From Tautonia plasticadhaerens (GTDB taxonomy: Bacteria > Planctomycetota > Planctomycetia > Isosphaerales > Isosphaeraceae), in the NCBI RefSeq assembly GCF_007752535.1, contig NZ_CP036426.1, positions 1,736,001 to 1,800,000 on the forward strand: a DNA stretch of 64,000 bases. The letters run 5' to 3'. The notes below the pieces were generated by a model. It searched no databases. It saw only the letters and a program-made list of their open reading frames with translations, and was not told where the DNA came from. This document shows, piece after piece, positions 55,545-63,828 of the stretch. The stretch's first letter is position 1, and the number at the start of each line of letters is the position of its first letter. Made by a program: the position numbers and the translations under genes.

Positions 55545-56348
55545 ATGAAGCGGAGAAGGACGACGTTGTCTCGATGCTGGTCCGGCGTGCTGCTGGCCCT
55601 GGGCTTGGCGACGCCTGTCGTGAGAGCCGAACCGATCGTGCTGTACGAGACGGGCTTCGAGGCGTCCGAGGGATTCGCCGCCGATCAGGACCTCGTTGGA
55701 CAGGGCGGGTTCGTCTCGCGGCTCGGGCTCAATCCTGACGCCGCCACGGTCACGACCGAGAACCCCGCGACCGGCAGCCAGGCGGTCCGCATCGACGGCG
55801 CCCTGCTGACGGACCCGAATCCGATCGGGAACTTCGCGGGCGGCTACTATCCGCTGCTGAATTATGACTTCGTCGCCAACGGCACCCCGGTCATCGAAAT
55901 CTCGGTCGATGTCCTACTCGTCGTCCTGGCCGACGTGGAGCAAGACATCGAGGCCGGCGTCTCGGCATACGACAGTCAGGGGAACTCCTACGGCTCATTC
56001 GTCCTGGGGGGGCCGGACGCCCCGGCCGGGGAGTACGGCTACTTCAACATCCGTGCCGTCTATAATTTCGCGACCGGGATCGGGTCATTTTACCTCGATG
56101 ACGTGTTCTCGTTCTCGACGCCGTTCTTCATGGATGAGACGGACAACATGACCATCAATCCCGCGCTCTCGGCCTTCGGGGAGGAGGCCCCGCCGAGCGA
56201 CTTCGTCGCCTACTTCGACAACTTCCGGGTGACGGCCTCGGCCGTGCCCGAGCCCTCCTCGGCGATGCTGGCGGCCTTGGGCGGCACGATCGTCGCCGGC
56301 CTGGCGATGCGGAGTCGTCGCCGCCGATCCGCCCTTCGATCGTCTTGA
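55545..56348 (+). CDS. PEP-CTERM sorting-domain protein
   Basis: 267 residues. A signal peptide with a basic n-region (MKRRRTTLSRCWSGVLLALG) leads into a beta-rich ectodomain that begins IVLYETGFEASEGF and has the look of a jellyroll (GYFNIRAVYNFATGIGSFYL). The C-terminus is a complete PEP-CTERM sorting signal: VPEPSSAMLAALGG, a hydrophobic helix and the basic end RSRRRRSALRSS. Such proteins are cut by exosortase (EpsH/XrtA-type) and carried to the cell surface or EPS. No exosortase is in this window. Start at 55545, with CGGAGGG 7 nt upstream. A 32-bp-arm inverted repeat begins 10 nt past the stop. Confidence 0.88.
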   Translation: MKRRRTTLSRCWSGVLLALGLATPVVRAEPIVLYETGFEASEGFAADQDLVGQGGFVSRLGLNPDAATVTTENPATGSQAVRIDGALLTDPNPIGNFAGGYYPLLNYDFVANGTPVIEISVDVLLVVLADVEQDIEAGVSAYDSQGNSYGSFVLGGPDAPAGEYGYFNIRAVYNFATGIGSFYLDDVFSFSTPFFMDETDNMTINPALSAFGEEAPPSDFVAYFDNFRVTASAVPEPSSAMLAALGGTIVAGLAMRSRRRRSALRSS

Positions 56349-56850
56349 AGCCGATCGGGCGGGTGGCACTGATGACTTGCCCACCAGTGTGTTCTTGCAA
56401 ATGCGGGCACTGGTGGGCAAGCCACCAGTGCCACCCGCCGTGCGCTGCAGCGGACCCGGCCCGCCGCGGACGGCTCTCTCACATTAGCATGCTTTCCCTC
56501 GGCGGGCCGGTCCGCTGAGCTTGGTTGTTAGGCCCGAAATGAAGGAGGAATAACCGACAATCATTCACATAATCATAATTTGTCCACGCGGGGAGGGCCG
56601 ACGCCGCTGCGAAGGAACTGCTAGCCGATGGCCTCGGGCGGTTTCCGGAGGTTTGCAGGGAAGTTCACGGGGTTCAACCACCAATCGCATGAATCCTCGG
56701 ATGTCCGGATCGGGTTTCCAAGACACCCGCATGGGCCATAGGCCCGGAGGAATCCATCGTGGGTGCGTCCGGAGTACGATTCCCAGGAGAGTCCGTCATC
56801 GACCCGTCGATGCCGATGATCACGAGGTCCCGCATCGTCCTTCCTTGGAG
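56349..56850. other. Intergenic stretch between the two PEP-CTERM genes
   Basis: 502 bases. The left end holds the long inverted repeat at 56358-56439. A relatively AT-rich patch lies at about 56520-56585, likely promoter DNA, and contains AAGGAGGAA at 56543-56551 with no good start codon after it. The rest has no recognised gene. Confidence 0.5.
56358..56439. repeat. Long inverted repeat downstream of the first PEP-CTERM gene
   Basis: Arms of 32 nt (56358-56389 and 56408-56439) match at 30 positions and enclose an 18-nt loop. The arms begin GGCGGGTGGCACTG. The structure starts 10 nt after a stop codon and could terminate transcription. Its opening resembles the repeat at 57299. Confidence 0.85.
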
Positions 56851-57264
56851 ATGCTCGGGTTGGTCGCCTTGATCGGGCTGCTGGCGGGGCCGGAATCCCG
56901 CGTTGCCGCCGGCCCGATCGGTTGGGCGGTGGGCGACCTCGGTACGATCCTGCACACGACCGACGGCGGCGCCAACTGGAGCCCCCAGGTCAGCAACACG
57001 ACCGACTTCCTCTCCACCGTAGATTTCATCGACGCCAACACCGGTTGGACGGTGGGTGGGAATCATTCCGGTCCTGGCAACTCGATCCTGCACACGGCCG
57101 ACGGCGGCGCCACCTGGACCGCCCAGGACATCGGCACGACCACCTTCCTCACCGGCGTGGATTTCTTGCCGGCGGCGATCCCCGAGCCGGGCAGCATGAT
57201 GCTCGTGGCCAGCGGCCTCGGCAGCCTGGCGCTGGCCTGCTGGACCCGACGCCGGCGGGGCTGA
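56851..57264 (+). CDS. Short PEP-CTERM protein with YCF48-like repeats
   Basis: 137 residues from ATG 56851. A hydrophobic start ([16 protein letters not shown]) is followed by two beta-propeller-blade repeats of the YCF48/BNR kind: [20 protein letters not shown] near residue 22 and [17 protein letters not shown] near 73. A full PEP-CTERM tail follows ([15 protein letters not shown], hydrophobic run, TRRRRG). Full propellers have six to seven blades, so this is a remnant or minimal version. The true start is doubtful. An ATG at 56808/56814 in another frame would encode a better basic n-region ([11 protein letters not shown]) and could join this frame through a one-base shift near 56860. A paralogous repeat hairpin follows the stop. 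Confidence 0.6.
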   Translation: MLGLVALIGLLAGPESRVAAGPIGWAVGDLGTILHTTDGGANWSPQVSNTTDFLSTVDFIDANTGWTVGGNHSGPGNSILHTADGGATWTAQDIGTTTFLTGVDFLPAAIPEPGSMMLVASGLGSLALACWTRRRRG

Positions 57265-57298
57265 GCCGCTTCGAGGAGACATCGCCGATTGATTTTGC

Positions 57299-57389
57299 GG
57301 CGGGGTGGCTGGGGTCGCCCTCGACCCCAGTCGACCGGCGTAGCCTGGGCGACCGGACTGGGGTCGAGGGCGACCCCAGGCACCCCGCC
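57299..57389. repeat. Long inverted repeat downstream of the second PEP-CTERM gene
   Basis: Arms of 34 nt (57299-57332 and 57356-57389) match at 33 positions with a 23-nt loop. They begin GGCGGGGTGGCTGGGGTCG. The structure starts 34 nt after the stop codon of the short PEP-CTERM gene. A single-arm copy of its first 19 nt recurs at 58516. Confidence 0.88.
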
Positions 57390-57521
57390 GATAGGCCGGA
57401 CAGGCGACGTCCATGCCGGATACCGTTAATATCTGCTTTGCATCTGCCCGGTTTGGAAGGCAGCGATCACGATCGCCAGGCCGGTTCACCTCGAAGACAC
57501 CCCCTCGGAGGAGACACGCCC

Positions 57522-58457
57522 TTGATCCGTCCGCTCGTATTCGCCGTCGTGGCGCTGGCCTTCGGCGTCCCGGCCGCCGCGCAGCAACCGGCCGTGCTCC
57601 ACAAGACCGTCAAGGTCGGCGACCTGGACATCTTCTACCGCGAGGCGGGGCCGGAGGACGCGCCGACGATCCTCCTGCTCCACGGATTCCCGACAAGTTC
57701 CCAAATGTTCCGCATGCTGATCCCGGACCTGGCGAACGAGTATCACGTCGTCGCCCCCGACTATCCCGGCTACGGCCACAGCTCGATGCCGACGCACGAT
57801 CAGTTCGCCTACACCTTCGACAACCTGGCGAAGGTGATCGACGAGTTTACCGAGTCGATCGGGCTGACCCGTTACGCCCTGTACGTCCAGGATTACGGGG
57901 CGCCGGTGGGCTATCGCCTGGCGGCGGGGCACCCGGAGCGGATTACTGCCCTCGTCGTCCAGAACGGCAACGCATATGACGAGGGGCTGGACAACGACTT
58001 CTGGAAGCCCATCAAGGCCTATTGGGCTGATCCCGCGAGCATGGAGAAGCGGGACGCCCTCCGCTCGCTGCTCTCCTACGAGGCGACCATCTGGCAGTAC
58101 ATGACCGGGGCGAGGAATCCCGAACTGGTGAGCCCCGACGGCGCGGCCCACGACCAGTTCCTCCTGGACCGTGAGGGCAACGACGAGATCCAACTGGACA
58201 TGTTCCTCAGCTACGGCAGCAATCCGCCGCTTTATCCGAGCTGGCAGGCGTATTTCCGCGAACACCAGCCGCCCATGCTGATCGTCTGGGGGAAGAACGA
58301 CCAGATCTTCCCGCCAGCAGGGGCGGAGCCGTACAAGCGCGACCTGGAGACGCTAGAGTACCATCTCCTCGACGCCGGGCACTTCGCCCTTGAGACGGAT
58401 GGCGAGGAGATCGCGAAGCTGATGAAGGACTTCCTCGGCAAGCACGTGAAGGAGTGA
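57522..58457 (+). CDS. Secreted alpha/beta hydrolase, epoxide-hydrolase/dehalogenase-like
   Basis: 311 residues starting at TTG 57522, supported by GGAGGAG 8 nt upstream and by the signal peptide that begins there ([19 protein letters not shown]). The core has the oxyanion motif [13 protein letters not shown], the nucleophile elbow [14 protein letters not shown] with Asp rather than Ser, the acid in [10 protein letters not shown] and the base in [10 protein letters not shown]. Asp nucleophile and HGFP motif point to epoxide hydrolase or haloalkane dehalogenase chemistry; the cap domain lies between. Natural substrate unknown. Export is unusual for these enzymes but common among planctomycete homologues. 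The start choice matters because the open frame extends far upstream. Confidence 0.85.
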   Translation: MIRPLVFAVVALAFGVPAAAQQPAVLHKTVKVGDLDIFYREAGPEDAPTILLLHGFPTSSQMFRMLIPDLANEYHVVAPDYPGYGHSSMPTHDQFAYTFDNLAKVIDEFTESIGLTRYALYVQDYGAPVGYRLAAGHPERITALVVQNGNAYDEGLDNDFWKPIKAYWADPASMEKRDALRSLLSYEATIWQYMTGARNPELVSPDGAAHDQFLLDREGNDEIQLDMFLSYGSNPPLYPSWQAYFREHQPPMLIVWGKNDQIFPPAGAEPYKRDLETLEYHLLDAGHFALETDGEEIAKLMKDFLGKHVKE

Positions 58458-58885
58458 CCCGAACGGGAGCTTCGGGATGGAGTTCGACACGCGTCAGGGT
58501 GCCACCGGCTCCGCCGGCGGGGTGGCTGGGGTCGAGTGTGCCGAACTGCTGCTTGACGAACTGTTCGGTGAACGCGCCTGAGGTTGCGGCGGCGGGGCAC
58601 ACGCGAACAAGAAATTCTCACGTCTATGGATTACGAGTGAAGCCCGGCAGTGCTGCCGGGCCGAGGCGTGTCCCGGGGAAGTCGGGGCCTGGCTCCGGTC
58701 CGGCTGAGGGTCGGCTTGGCCGCGTGCCGGGGACATTTCCCAATGTCACCACGCTATTGACACTGGTCGCAACGTGGTCGAGAGTCGGGGAGGCCGCCCG
58801 GTCGGGGGCATCTCGCCCAGGTTCCGTAACCGGCCGGCGGGTGGGGAGTTGCACCGCAGCCCGACGAACCCGGAGACACTCGACG
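58458..58885. other. Intergenic stretch upstream of the LEPR-XLL gene
   Basis: 428 bases. It contains the single-arm repeat at 58516-58536 and a small hairpin GCCCGGCAG/CTGCCGGGC at 58642-58661. The last third probably holds the promoter and the GGAG ribosome site at 58872-58875. No gene was recognised. Confidence 0.5.
58516..58536 (+). repeat. Single-arm copy of the 57299 repeat
   Basis: The first 19 nt (GGCGGGGTGGCTGGGGTCG) are identical to the left arm at 57299-57317, with no matching downstream arm. A short GCCACC/GGTGGC pairing around it gives a partial hairpin. It is evidence for a dispersed repeat family in this region. Confidence 0.65.
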
Positions 58886-60775
58886 ATGACGCGCCCGACT
58901 CGACGACCGACGCGCCGCCCGACTCGCCCCTGCCTCGAGCCGATCGAGCCGAGGGTGATGCTCTCGAACGTCGCCGTCGTGGGGGACATCCTGACGATCG
59001 AGGGGACTCCCGGGGCGGATCGGATCCTGATCGGCCCGGGGGGGGAGGCGTCGACGGTCCGGGTCTTCGTCGACGGGAGGGCAATGGGCCAGTTCGGCCC
59101 GGTCTCGGGGATCGAGGTGGACGCCGGGGACGGGAATGACCTCGTCGTGCTGGGGCCGAGGGTCGCCCTCTCGGCCGTGATCCGGGGAGATGCGGGGAAC
59201 GACCAGCTGAGGGGAGGGTCGGGGCCCGACCTCGTCTTCGGGGGGGAGGGGGACGACCTGCTGGTCGGGACCCTCGGCAGGGACGCGCTGGACGGGGGGC
59301 CGGGGAGCAACCGGGTCGTCGTGCCCAGGAGCATGGGGACGATCCGGGTCTCGGAGTCGGTCGGGGGGGAGGCGCTCCGGGTGCTCTCGCTGGCCTACAC
59401 GATCCGGCCGATCGGCGGGCCCGGGGTCGGATCGGGGCCGGTCGTCGTCTCGGCGGAGGACCTGGACGACCCCCTGGTCGCCTCGGCCGTGCGGGAGGCG
59501 TACGAGGCCGGGGAGACGGTGGCGCTGGCCGACGCCGCCCCGGAGCAGGCCGACCGGCTCCGGGGCCTGCTGGGGCACCGGGGCGGTTCGAGCCCGGGAG
59601 GGGGCGTGGGGTCGGCCGAACTGATCACCTTCCGTCGATCCGACCGGGGCGACGGCCGGACGCACGAGGAGACGGCCACGCTGCTGCCGAGGGCCGAGGC
59701 CGAGGGGGCCGGCCCGGCGGGACATCACCGGGCGGACCGGCAGGCCGTCGGGTTCCTGAGCACGGTCTTCTCGGGGAGGCCGGTCCTGCCCGATCCGGCG
59801 CCCGGGGAAACCCCGGAGCAGGACCTGATCAGCATTGCCGACTCCTACCAGATGAACTACGCCGGGCAGGACTCGTACGGCAACGCAGTGCAGCTGACGA
59901 ATCTCATCTGGTCCGTCCGCTCGTTCGAGCACTCCCTCGACGTGTATTACGTGCTCCAGGAGGTGGACTACCACATCGAACCGCTGGCGAGACGTTCCGG
60001 GTACCCCGGCATCCTGACCCAATGGGACAACACCGCCCTGAGCAACAACATCGGCATCGTCGGCTATCCAAAGGTGATCCAGACGAGCCCGCCGACGACG
60101 ATGGAGGCGACGACGCTCACCAGCAGCGTCAGCTATACCGTGGGCGGCAGCGCCGGCTGGAACCAGATGCAGGGCCTCAACGCCTCGGTCTCCGGCAGCG
60201 TGACGGTGACCAACTCGAAGACGACGACGATCCCGCCGATCGACATCACCAACAACGTCGGCGTGACCTTCGGCGATACCCTGTGGGACTACGACGTGAA
60301 TGAGCTCCCCAAGACCGCCGAGACCGTCACGCTGTTCAACCAGTGGATCTGGGAGGTGAAGTTCTCGGAGTATACCTCGGACCAGCAGACCTTGCAGTTC
60401 TATTCCGAGGCGGACCTGAACGCCGCGTACTTCTCGTTGCCCAAGGGGTTCAACTCCTCGCTCACGGTCTCGATGAACTCGAATCCGCCCCTCCCCTTCG
60501 GCGACACCTTCTCGCTCCAGCAGCCGGTGGTGACCGCCGTGAATCCGGACGAAGTCGATTCCGGGAAGACGTTCACGGTCTCCGGGGCCGGGTTCTACCC
60601 GTCGCTGGTCGAGGACGTGCTGATCGACGGCGAGTCGGCCGCGTTCACCGTGGTGAGCGACACCGAGATCACCGTCGTCGCTCCGCAGGAGCTCGGCTTC
60701 GAGCTCCCCGTGGTGGTCCGGACCTCGGAAGGGACCTCCAACGACGACGTGACGATCGCCATCGACGACCTCTGA
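58886..60775 (+). CDS. LEPR-XLL surface protein with RTX-like, possible leukocidin-like and TIG modules
   Basis: 629 residues. The N-terminal LEPR-XLL sorting motif reads CLEPIEPRVMLS (about 15-26), preceded by a basic TRRPTRRPTR run. RTX-like Ca-binding repeats occupy about 85-135 (DAGDGNDLVV, GDAGNDQLRGGSG, GGEGDDLLVG). Residues 140-310 are unassigned. Residues 315-545 are a beta-rich module (LDVYYVLQEVDYHIEPL, VSYTVGGSAGW, LNASVSGSVTVTNSKTTTI, FNQWIWEVKF) that by eye resembles the leukocidin/alpha-haemolysin fold. A TIG/IPT Ig-like domain closes the protein from about 550 (VTAVNPDEVDSGKTFTVSGA). Start at 58886, with GGAG about 10 nt upstream. LEPR-XLL proteins are typical of planctomycete surfaces; the toxin-like reading is tentative. 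Confidence 0.75.
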   Translation: MTRPTRRPTRRPTRPCLEPIEPRVMLSNVAVVGDILTIEGTPGADRILIGPGGEASTVRVFVDGRAMGQFGPVSGIEVDAGDGNDLVVLGPRVALSAVIRGDAGNDQLRGGSGPDLVFGGEGDDLLVGTLGRDALDGGPGSNRVVVPRSMGTIRVSESVGGEALRVLSLAYTIRPIGGPGVGSGPVVVSAEDLDDPLVASAVREAYEAGETVALADAAPEQADRLRGLLGHRGGSSPGGGVGSAELITFRRSDRGDGRTHEETATLLPRAEAEGAGPAGHHRADRQAVGFLSTVFSGRPVLPDPAPGETPEQDLISIADSYQMNYAGQDSYGNAVQLTNLIWSVRSFEHSLDVYYVLQEVDYHIEPLARRSGYPGILTQWDNTALSNNIGIVGYPKVIQTSPPTTMEATTLTSSVSYTVGGSAGWNQMQGLNASVSGSVTVTNSKTTTIPPIDITNNVGVTFGDTLWDYDVNELPKTAETVTLFNQWIWEVKFSEYTSDQQTLQFYSEADLNAAYFSLPKGFNSSLTVSMNSNPPLPFGDTFSLQQPVVTAVNPDEVDSGKTFTVSGAGFYPSLVEDVLIDGESAAFTVVSDTEITVVAPQELGFELPVVVRTSEGTSNDDVTIAIDDL

Positions 60776-61104
60776 TCTCGGCGGCGGGGCGGCCTGGCGG
60801 ATTGCGGGGGCCCGGGTCGGGTGCCGCCGGATCCGCCAGTGCCCCGGGTCGTCAGGCCGCGGGCGGAGCCGGACGCACCCAGCATCAGCCGAAGGCGGAT
60901 GTGTTCGGAGTCGGATCGGCGGATCGTGGGAGCGACGCGACGGGGTTCCCGGCGTTGGCACTGCTCCGGAGCAGCCCGGACCGAGATTGCAGGACCGGTG
61001 GCACGCGGCCTCCGAGGGACTATCCGGGGAATCCGTCGAATAATCCGATTTGCCGCCCGAATCCCGGATGGAGCCCGGATTCCCGTCACTTCGAGGGCGA
61101 CACC
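60776..61104. other. Intergenic stretch after the LEPR-XLL gene
   Basis: 329 bases. It opens with GGCGGGGCGGCCTGG, reminiscent of the PEP-CTERM-linked repeats, and holds the hairpin at 60794-60839. The remainder presumably includes the SHOCT gene's promoter. No gene was recognised. Confidence 0.45.
60794..60839 (+). terminator. Hairpin after the LEPR-XLL gene
   Basis: CTGGCGGAT (60794-60802) pairs exactly with ATCCGCCAG (60831-60839) around a 28-nt GC-rich loop that can fold further. It begins 18 nt past the stop codon. Confidence 0.45.
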
Positions 61105-61623
61105 ATGGATAAGCTGGAACTCGACGCGCGCGTGGCCAAGCTGGAGCGTCGCTTCGGCCTGATGATCGTGGCCTTGTTCATCGTCCCGGCCGCGATCCTG
61201 CTGATCTCCGTCGCCAGGGGTGGTCGCGTGGACGTCGCCCGTGCGGCGACCGTCGTCTCCGTGCCGACGCCGCACCCCACGCCGACCGTATGGGAGACGC
61301 CCGCCCCGGAGCCGTTCCTGGGCGGCATGGGGGGGATGATGGGCATGATGGGTTCGATGGAAGGAAGCATGGCGGCGCTCTCCCATGAGCTCGCCACCCT
61401 GACGCAGCTTCGAGACGAGGGGGTCATCACCGAGGAGGAGTGGCAGGCCAAGAAGGCCAAGATCCTGGAAGAGCCGCTGAGCCCCGGCGACCTGCGCACC
61501 GACCTGCAACTGGTGCAACAGCTCTCCGACACCGGGGCGATCTGTGAGGAAGAACGCACCGCGCTCCGGGTGCGGCTGCTGGGCCTCGACGAGCCGGGCG
61601 GCGAGGAGATGCAGGGTTACTGA
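61105..61623 (+). CDS. SHOCT-domain membrane protein
   Basis: 172 residues. A charged start (MDKLELDARVAKLERRFG) leads to a membrane helix near 20-40 (MIVALFIVPAAILLISVA). A Pro/Thr linker and a Met/Gly-rich stretch (GGMGGMMGMMGSMEGSM, near 75-90) follow, then a SHOCT motif (LTQLRDEGVITEEEWQAKKA, near 100-120) and a helical tail. SHOCT is a short domain of unknown function, often at the C-terminus of membrane or stress proteins. GAGGG lies 7 nt before the ATG. No operon partners are evident, and the role is unknown. Confidence 0.78.
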   Translation: MDKLELDARVAKLERRFGLMIVALFIVPAAILLISVARGGRVDVARAATVVSVPTPHPTPTVWETPAPEPFLGGMGGMMGMMGSMEGSMAALSHELATLTQLRDEGVITEEEWQAKKAKILEEPLSPGDLRTDLQLVQQLSDTGAICEEERTALRVRLLGLDEPGGEEMQGY

Positions 61624-61812
61624 CGAATCGCCCCGTGAGGGGGGATGTGTCGGGAGCGGAGGGATTGCCCGGAGGGGAAGAGGTCCGATCGGCAACATTG
61701 GATCGGTTCGGGACGGTCGCTCGGGTGGGGAGGCACGGGCGAATCCCGGCGGTCCGGGCCCCCGTACCGGACCCGGACCGAACGGAGGCGAAGCGATCGG
61801 CCGGGGCCGGGA

Positions 61813-62313
61813 TCACCGGAGGTTCATGGTCCAGTAGGGGCCGGGGCCGTGGGCGATACCGAACCGGGTGGCCGAGGGGGTGAGCATGTTCTGGGCGTGG
61901 GCGGGGGAGGTCATCCAGCTCCGGGCGATATCGAGGACGGTGGACTGGTTGTAGCCGCAGTTCTGGAAGAAGTTCGAGAGGATGTGGTGGCCGAGCCCCT
62001 GGGAGCACTGCGCGGCGTTGTTCTGCGAGGCCCAGGCCGAGAGGTTCGGGTCGTAGGCCACCGGCGGCAACCCGGCCGAGGCCCGGTAGGAATTGAGGAT
62101 GGCGGCGAATCCGTAGGGGTCGGCGGGAGGGAGTTCGGGCTCCGGCTCGGACTCGGGATCGGGGGACGCCGGAGACGGGACGTGCAGGACGGCGTGGTCG
62201 AGGGCGCCGTCCCGGGGCGGTCGGGCCGGCCCGGTAGCGTCCCGGGACAGGGCGAACGAGGGGGCGAGGGTCAGGATCAGGGCGGCCGTGATGGACCTGG
62301 TCGGCTTGATCAT
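61813..62313 (-). CDS. Secreted CAP-domain (SCP-like) protein
   Basis: 166 residues with a signal peptide (KPTRSITAALILTLAPSFA). A Pro/Glu-rich spacer (near 35-65) is followed by a compact CAP domain: FAAILNSYRASAGLPPVAYD, NLSAWASQNNA, then the GHHILS and ARSWMTSPAHAQNML motifs and a short end (GPGPYWTMNL). Bacterial CAP proteins are secreted and bind or modify envelope or nucleotide ligands; this one's target is unknown. The domain is shorter than in eukaryotic members but its core is complete. It lies 456 nt downstream of the YpfJ-type gene on the same strand. Confidence 0.88.
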   Translation of the reverse strand: MIKPTRSITAALILTLAPSFALSRDATGPARPPRDGALDHAVLHVPSPASPDPESEPEPELPPADPYGFAAILNSYRASAGLPPVAYDPNLSAWASQNNAAQCSQGLGHHILSNFFQNCGYNQSTVLDIARSWMTSPAHAQNMLTPSATRFGIAHGPGPYWTMNLR

Positions 62314-62769
62314 GGCGTCTGGCTCTCTCCGCGATGGGTTCGTTCTCGACCCCCGAGGCGCGCACGACGATCGGGGCCAGCTCGGGTGGCACTTCCAACC
62401 GAGTCGGTGCGGGCGAGGGGTCGTCGGGATCGGGGAGGACGAATCGGATGGGGCGAGGGCGGTCGGTCGGGCCCTTGCCTGCGATCCTTCGGGGTGTGAT
62501 CCCTGGTGCTGCGCTCAGCCGATCCAACGCAACGGCCGGACCAAACTGCCGCAACCTGCGAGAAACAGGAGAGGTGGGCGGTTTACGGATCCGGTCGTGC
62601 GGGTCCCGACGGATCCCGGGAGCGGGTCCAAGGCTTCGGGGCCGTTCCGTCGGCGCGAGTTACAAGGGGCTCCAGGGAAAAACGTACAAACCAGGGAGTC
62701 TCGGGCAGCTTCGCGGCCCGGGTCAAACCGATCAGATGGGATGATCGGGAGGGTGGAATTTGGAGGGGA
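62314..62769. other. Intergenic stretch upstream of the CAP gene
   Basis: 456 bases between the YpfJ-type stop and the CAP-protein start. It presumably holds the CAP promoter. A 79-residue open frame on the minus strand shows no motif and is probably spurious. Confidence 0.45.
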
Positions 62770-63660
62770 TTACAGGGAGTCGTACGGGGTGGACATGGTG
62801 TCTTCGAGGCGGTCGAGGTCACCGGTCTCGAAGCCGAGGCGGAACCATTTGACGCGCTGGTCGGAGGAGCCGTGGGTGAAGGAGTCGGGGACGACGTAGC
62901 CCTGGGACTGGCGCTGGAGGGTGTCGTCGCCGATGGCGTTGGCGGCCCGGAGGGCCTCGGCGAGGTCGCCGGGCTCCAAAATGTCCTTGGAACGCTCGGC
63001 GTGGTGGGCCCAGACCCCGGCGAGGAAGTCGGCCTGGAGTTCCAGGCGGACGGACCAGCGGTTGGCCTCGTCCTCGGACCGGGCGGAGCGCTGCCGGGAG
63101 CTGATCTCGTCGGAGATGCCGAGCAGGTTCTGGACGTGGTGGCCGACCTCGTGGGCGACGACGTAGGCCCGGGCGAAGTCCCCCTCGGCGCCGAAGCGGT
63201 CGCTCAATTCCTGGAAGAAGCCGAGGTCGAGGTAGACCTTCTGGTCGAGCGGGCAGTAGAAGGGCCCGACGGCCGAGTCAGCGAAGCCGCAGCCGGAGCG
63301 GGTCCCGCCGGTGAAGAGCTGGAGCGTGGGCTCCCGGTAGGGTTGGCCGATTTCCGACGAGAAGAGGGAGTTCCAGACGTCCTCGGTGTCGGCCAGGACG
63401 ACCGCGACGAACTCCTTCTGCTCCTCCTGGGCGGGGTCGACCGGCGCCCCCGCATTGCCGCCGCCGCCTCCACCACCGCCTCCACCGCCGCCGCCGGGAG
63501 GGGGTGCCTGATCGAGCAGGGCGCGGGGATCGACCCCGAGCAGGATCAGGACGACGACCAGGATGACCGAGCCGGCGCCGCCGCCGATCGCGAGCCCTCG
63601 GGCCGGGGCGCCCCGGCGGTCCTCGATGTTGTCGCTCTGCCGCCGGCCTTGCCATCGCAT
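62770..63660 (-). CDS. ypfJ: Neutral zinc metallopeptidase, YpfJ family
   Basis: 296 residues. A short cytoplasmic head (MRWQGRRQSDNIEDRRG) is typical of the family. A membrane helix lies near 28-46, then a 13-glycine linker near 55-70. The peptidase domain follows: FADSAVGPFYCPLDQKVYLD, the zinc motif VAHEVGHHVQNLLG (near 175), ANRWSVRLELQADFLAGVWA with the distal Glu/Asp ligands, and SFTHGSSDQRVKWFRLGF. All family motifs are intact. Members are membrane-anchored and face the periplasm; physiological substrates are not known. Start at 63660, with GGAGGGG 9 nt upstream; ATG 63669 is too close to that site. Confidence 0.93.
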   Translation of the reverse strand: MRWQGRRQSDNIEDRRGAPARGLAIGGGAGSVILVVVLILLGVDPRALLDQAPPPGGGGGGGGGGGGGNAGAPVDPAQEEQKEFVAVVLADTEDVWNSLFSSEIGQPYREPTLQLFTGGTRSGCGFADSAVGPFYCPLDQKVYLDLGFFQELSDRFGAEGDFARAYVVAHEVGHHVQNLLGISDEISSRQRSARSEDEANRWSVRLELQADFLAGVWAHHAERSKDILEPGDLAEALRAANAIGDDTLQRQSQGYVVPDSFTHGSSDQRVKWFRLGFETGDLDRLEDTMSTPYDSL

Positions 63661-63828
63661 CGGTCGCATCCCCTCCCCGGGGCCGACCCGGACCGAGCCG
63701 GGCATCGCTGGCCCGGGGTCCGGGGAGGCAATCGGGACCTTGAACTTAGTGGAGCCGGTGTGCCGGCAGCAAGGGTCGGGCCGGAAATCCGACCGGGATC
63801 GACTCGGCCCGGCCGAGCCCGGGCGGTT

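Noticed and set aside
56365-56381. Sigma-54-like promoter in TGGCACTGATGACTTGC
   Set aside because: The spacing between the GG and GC elements is two bases too long, and the motif is part of the inverted repeat.
52225-57390. CRISPR array
   Set aside because: The repeats are palindromic, few and unevenly spaced, with no cas genes. They fit REP-like elements.
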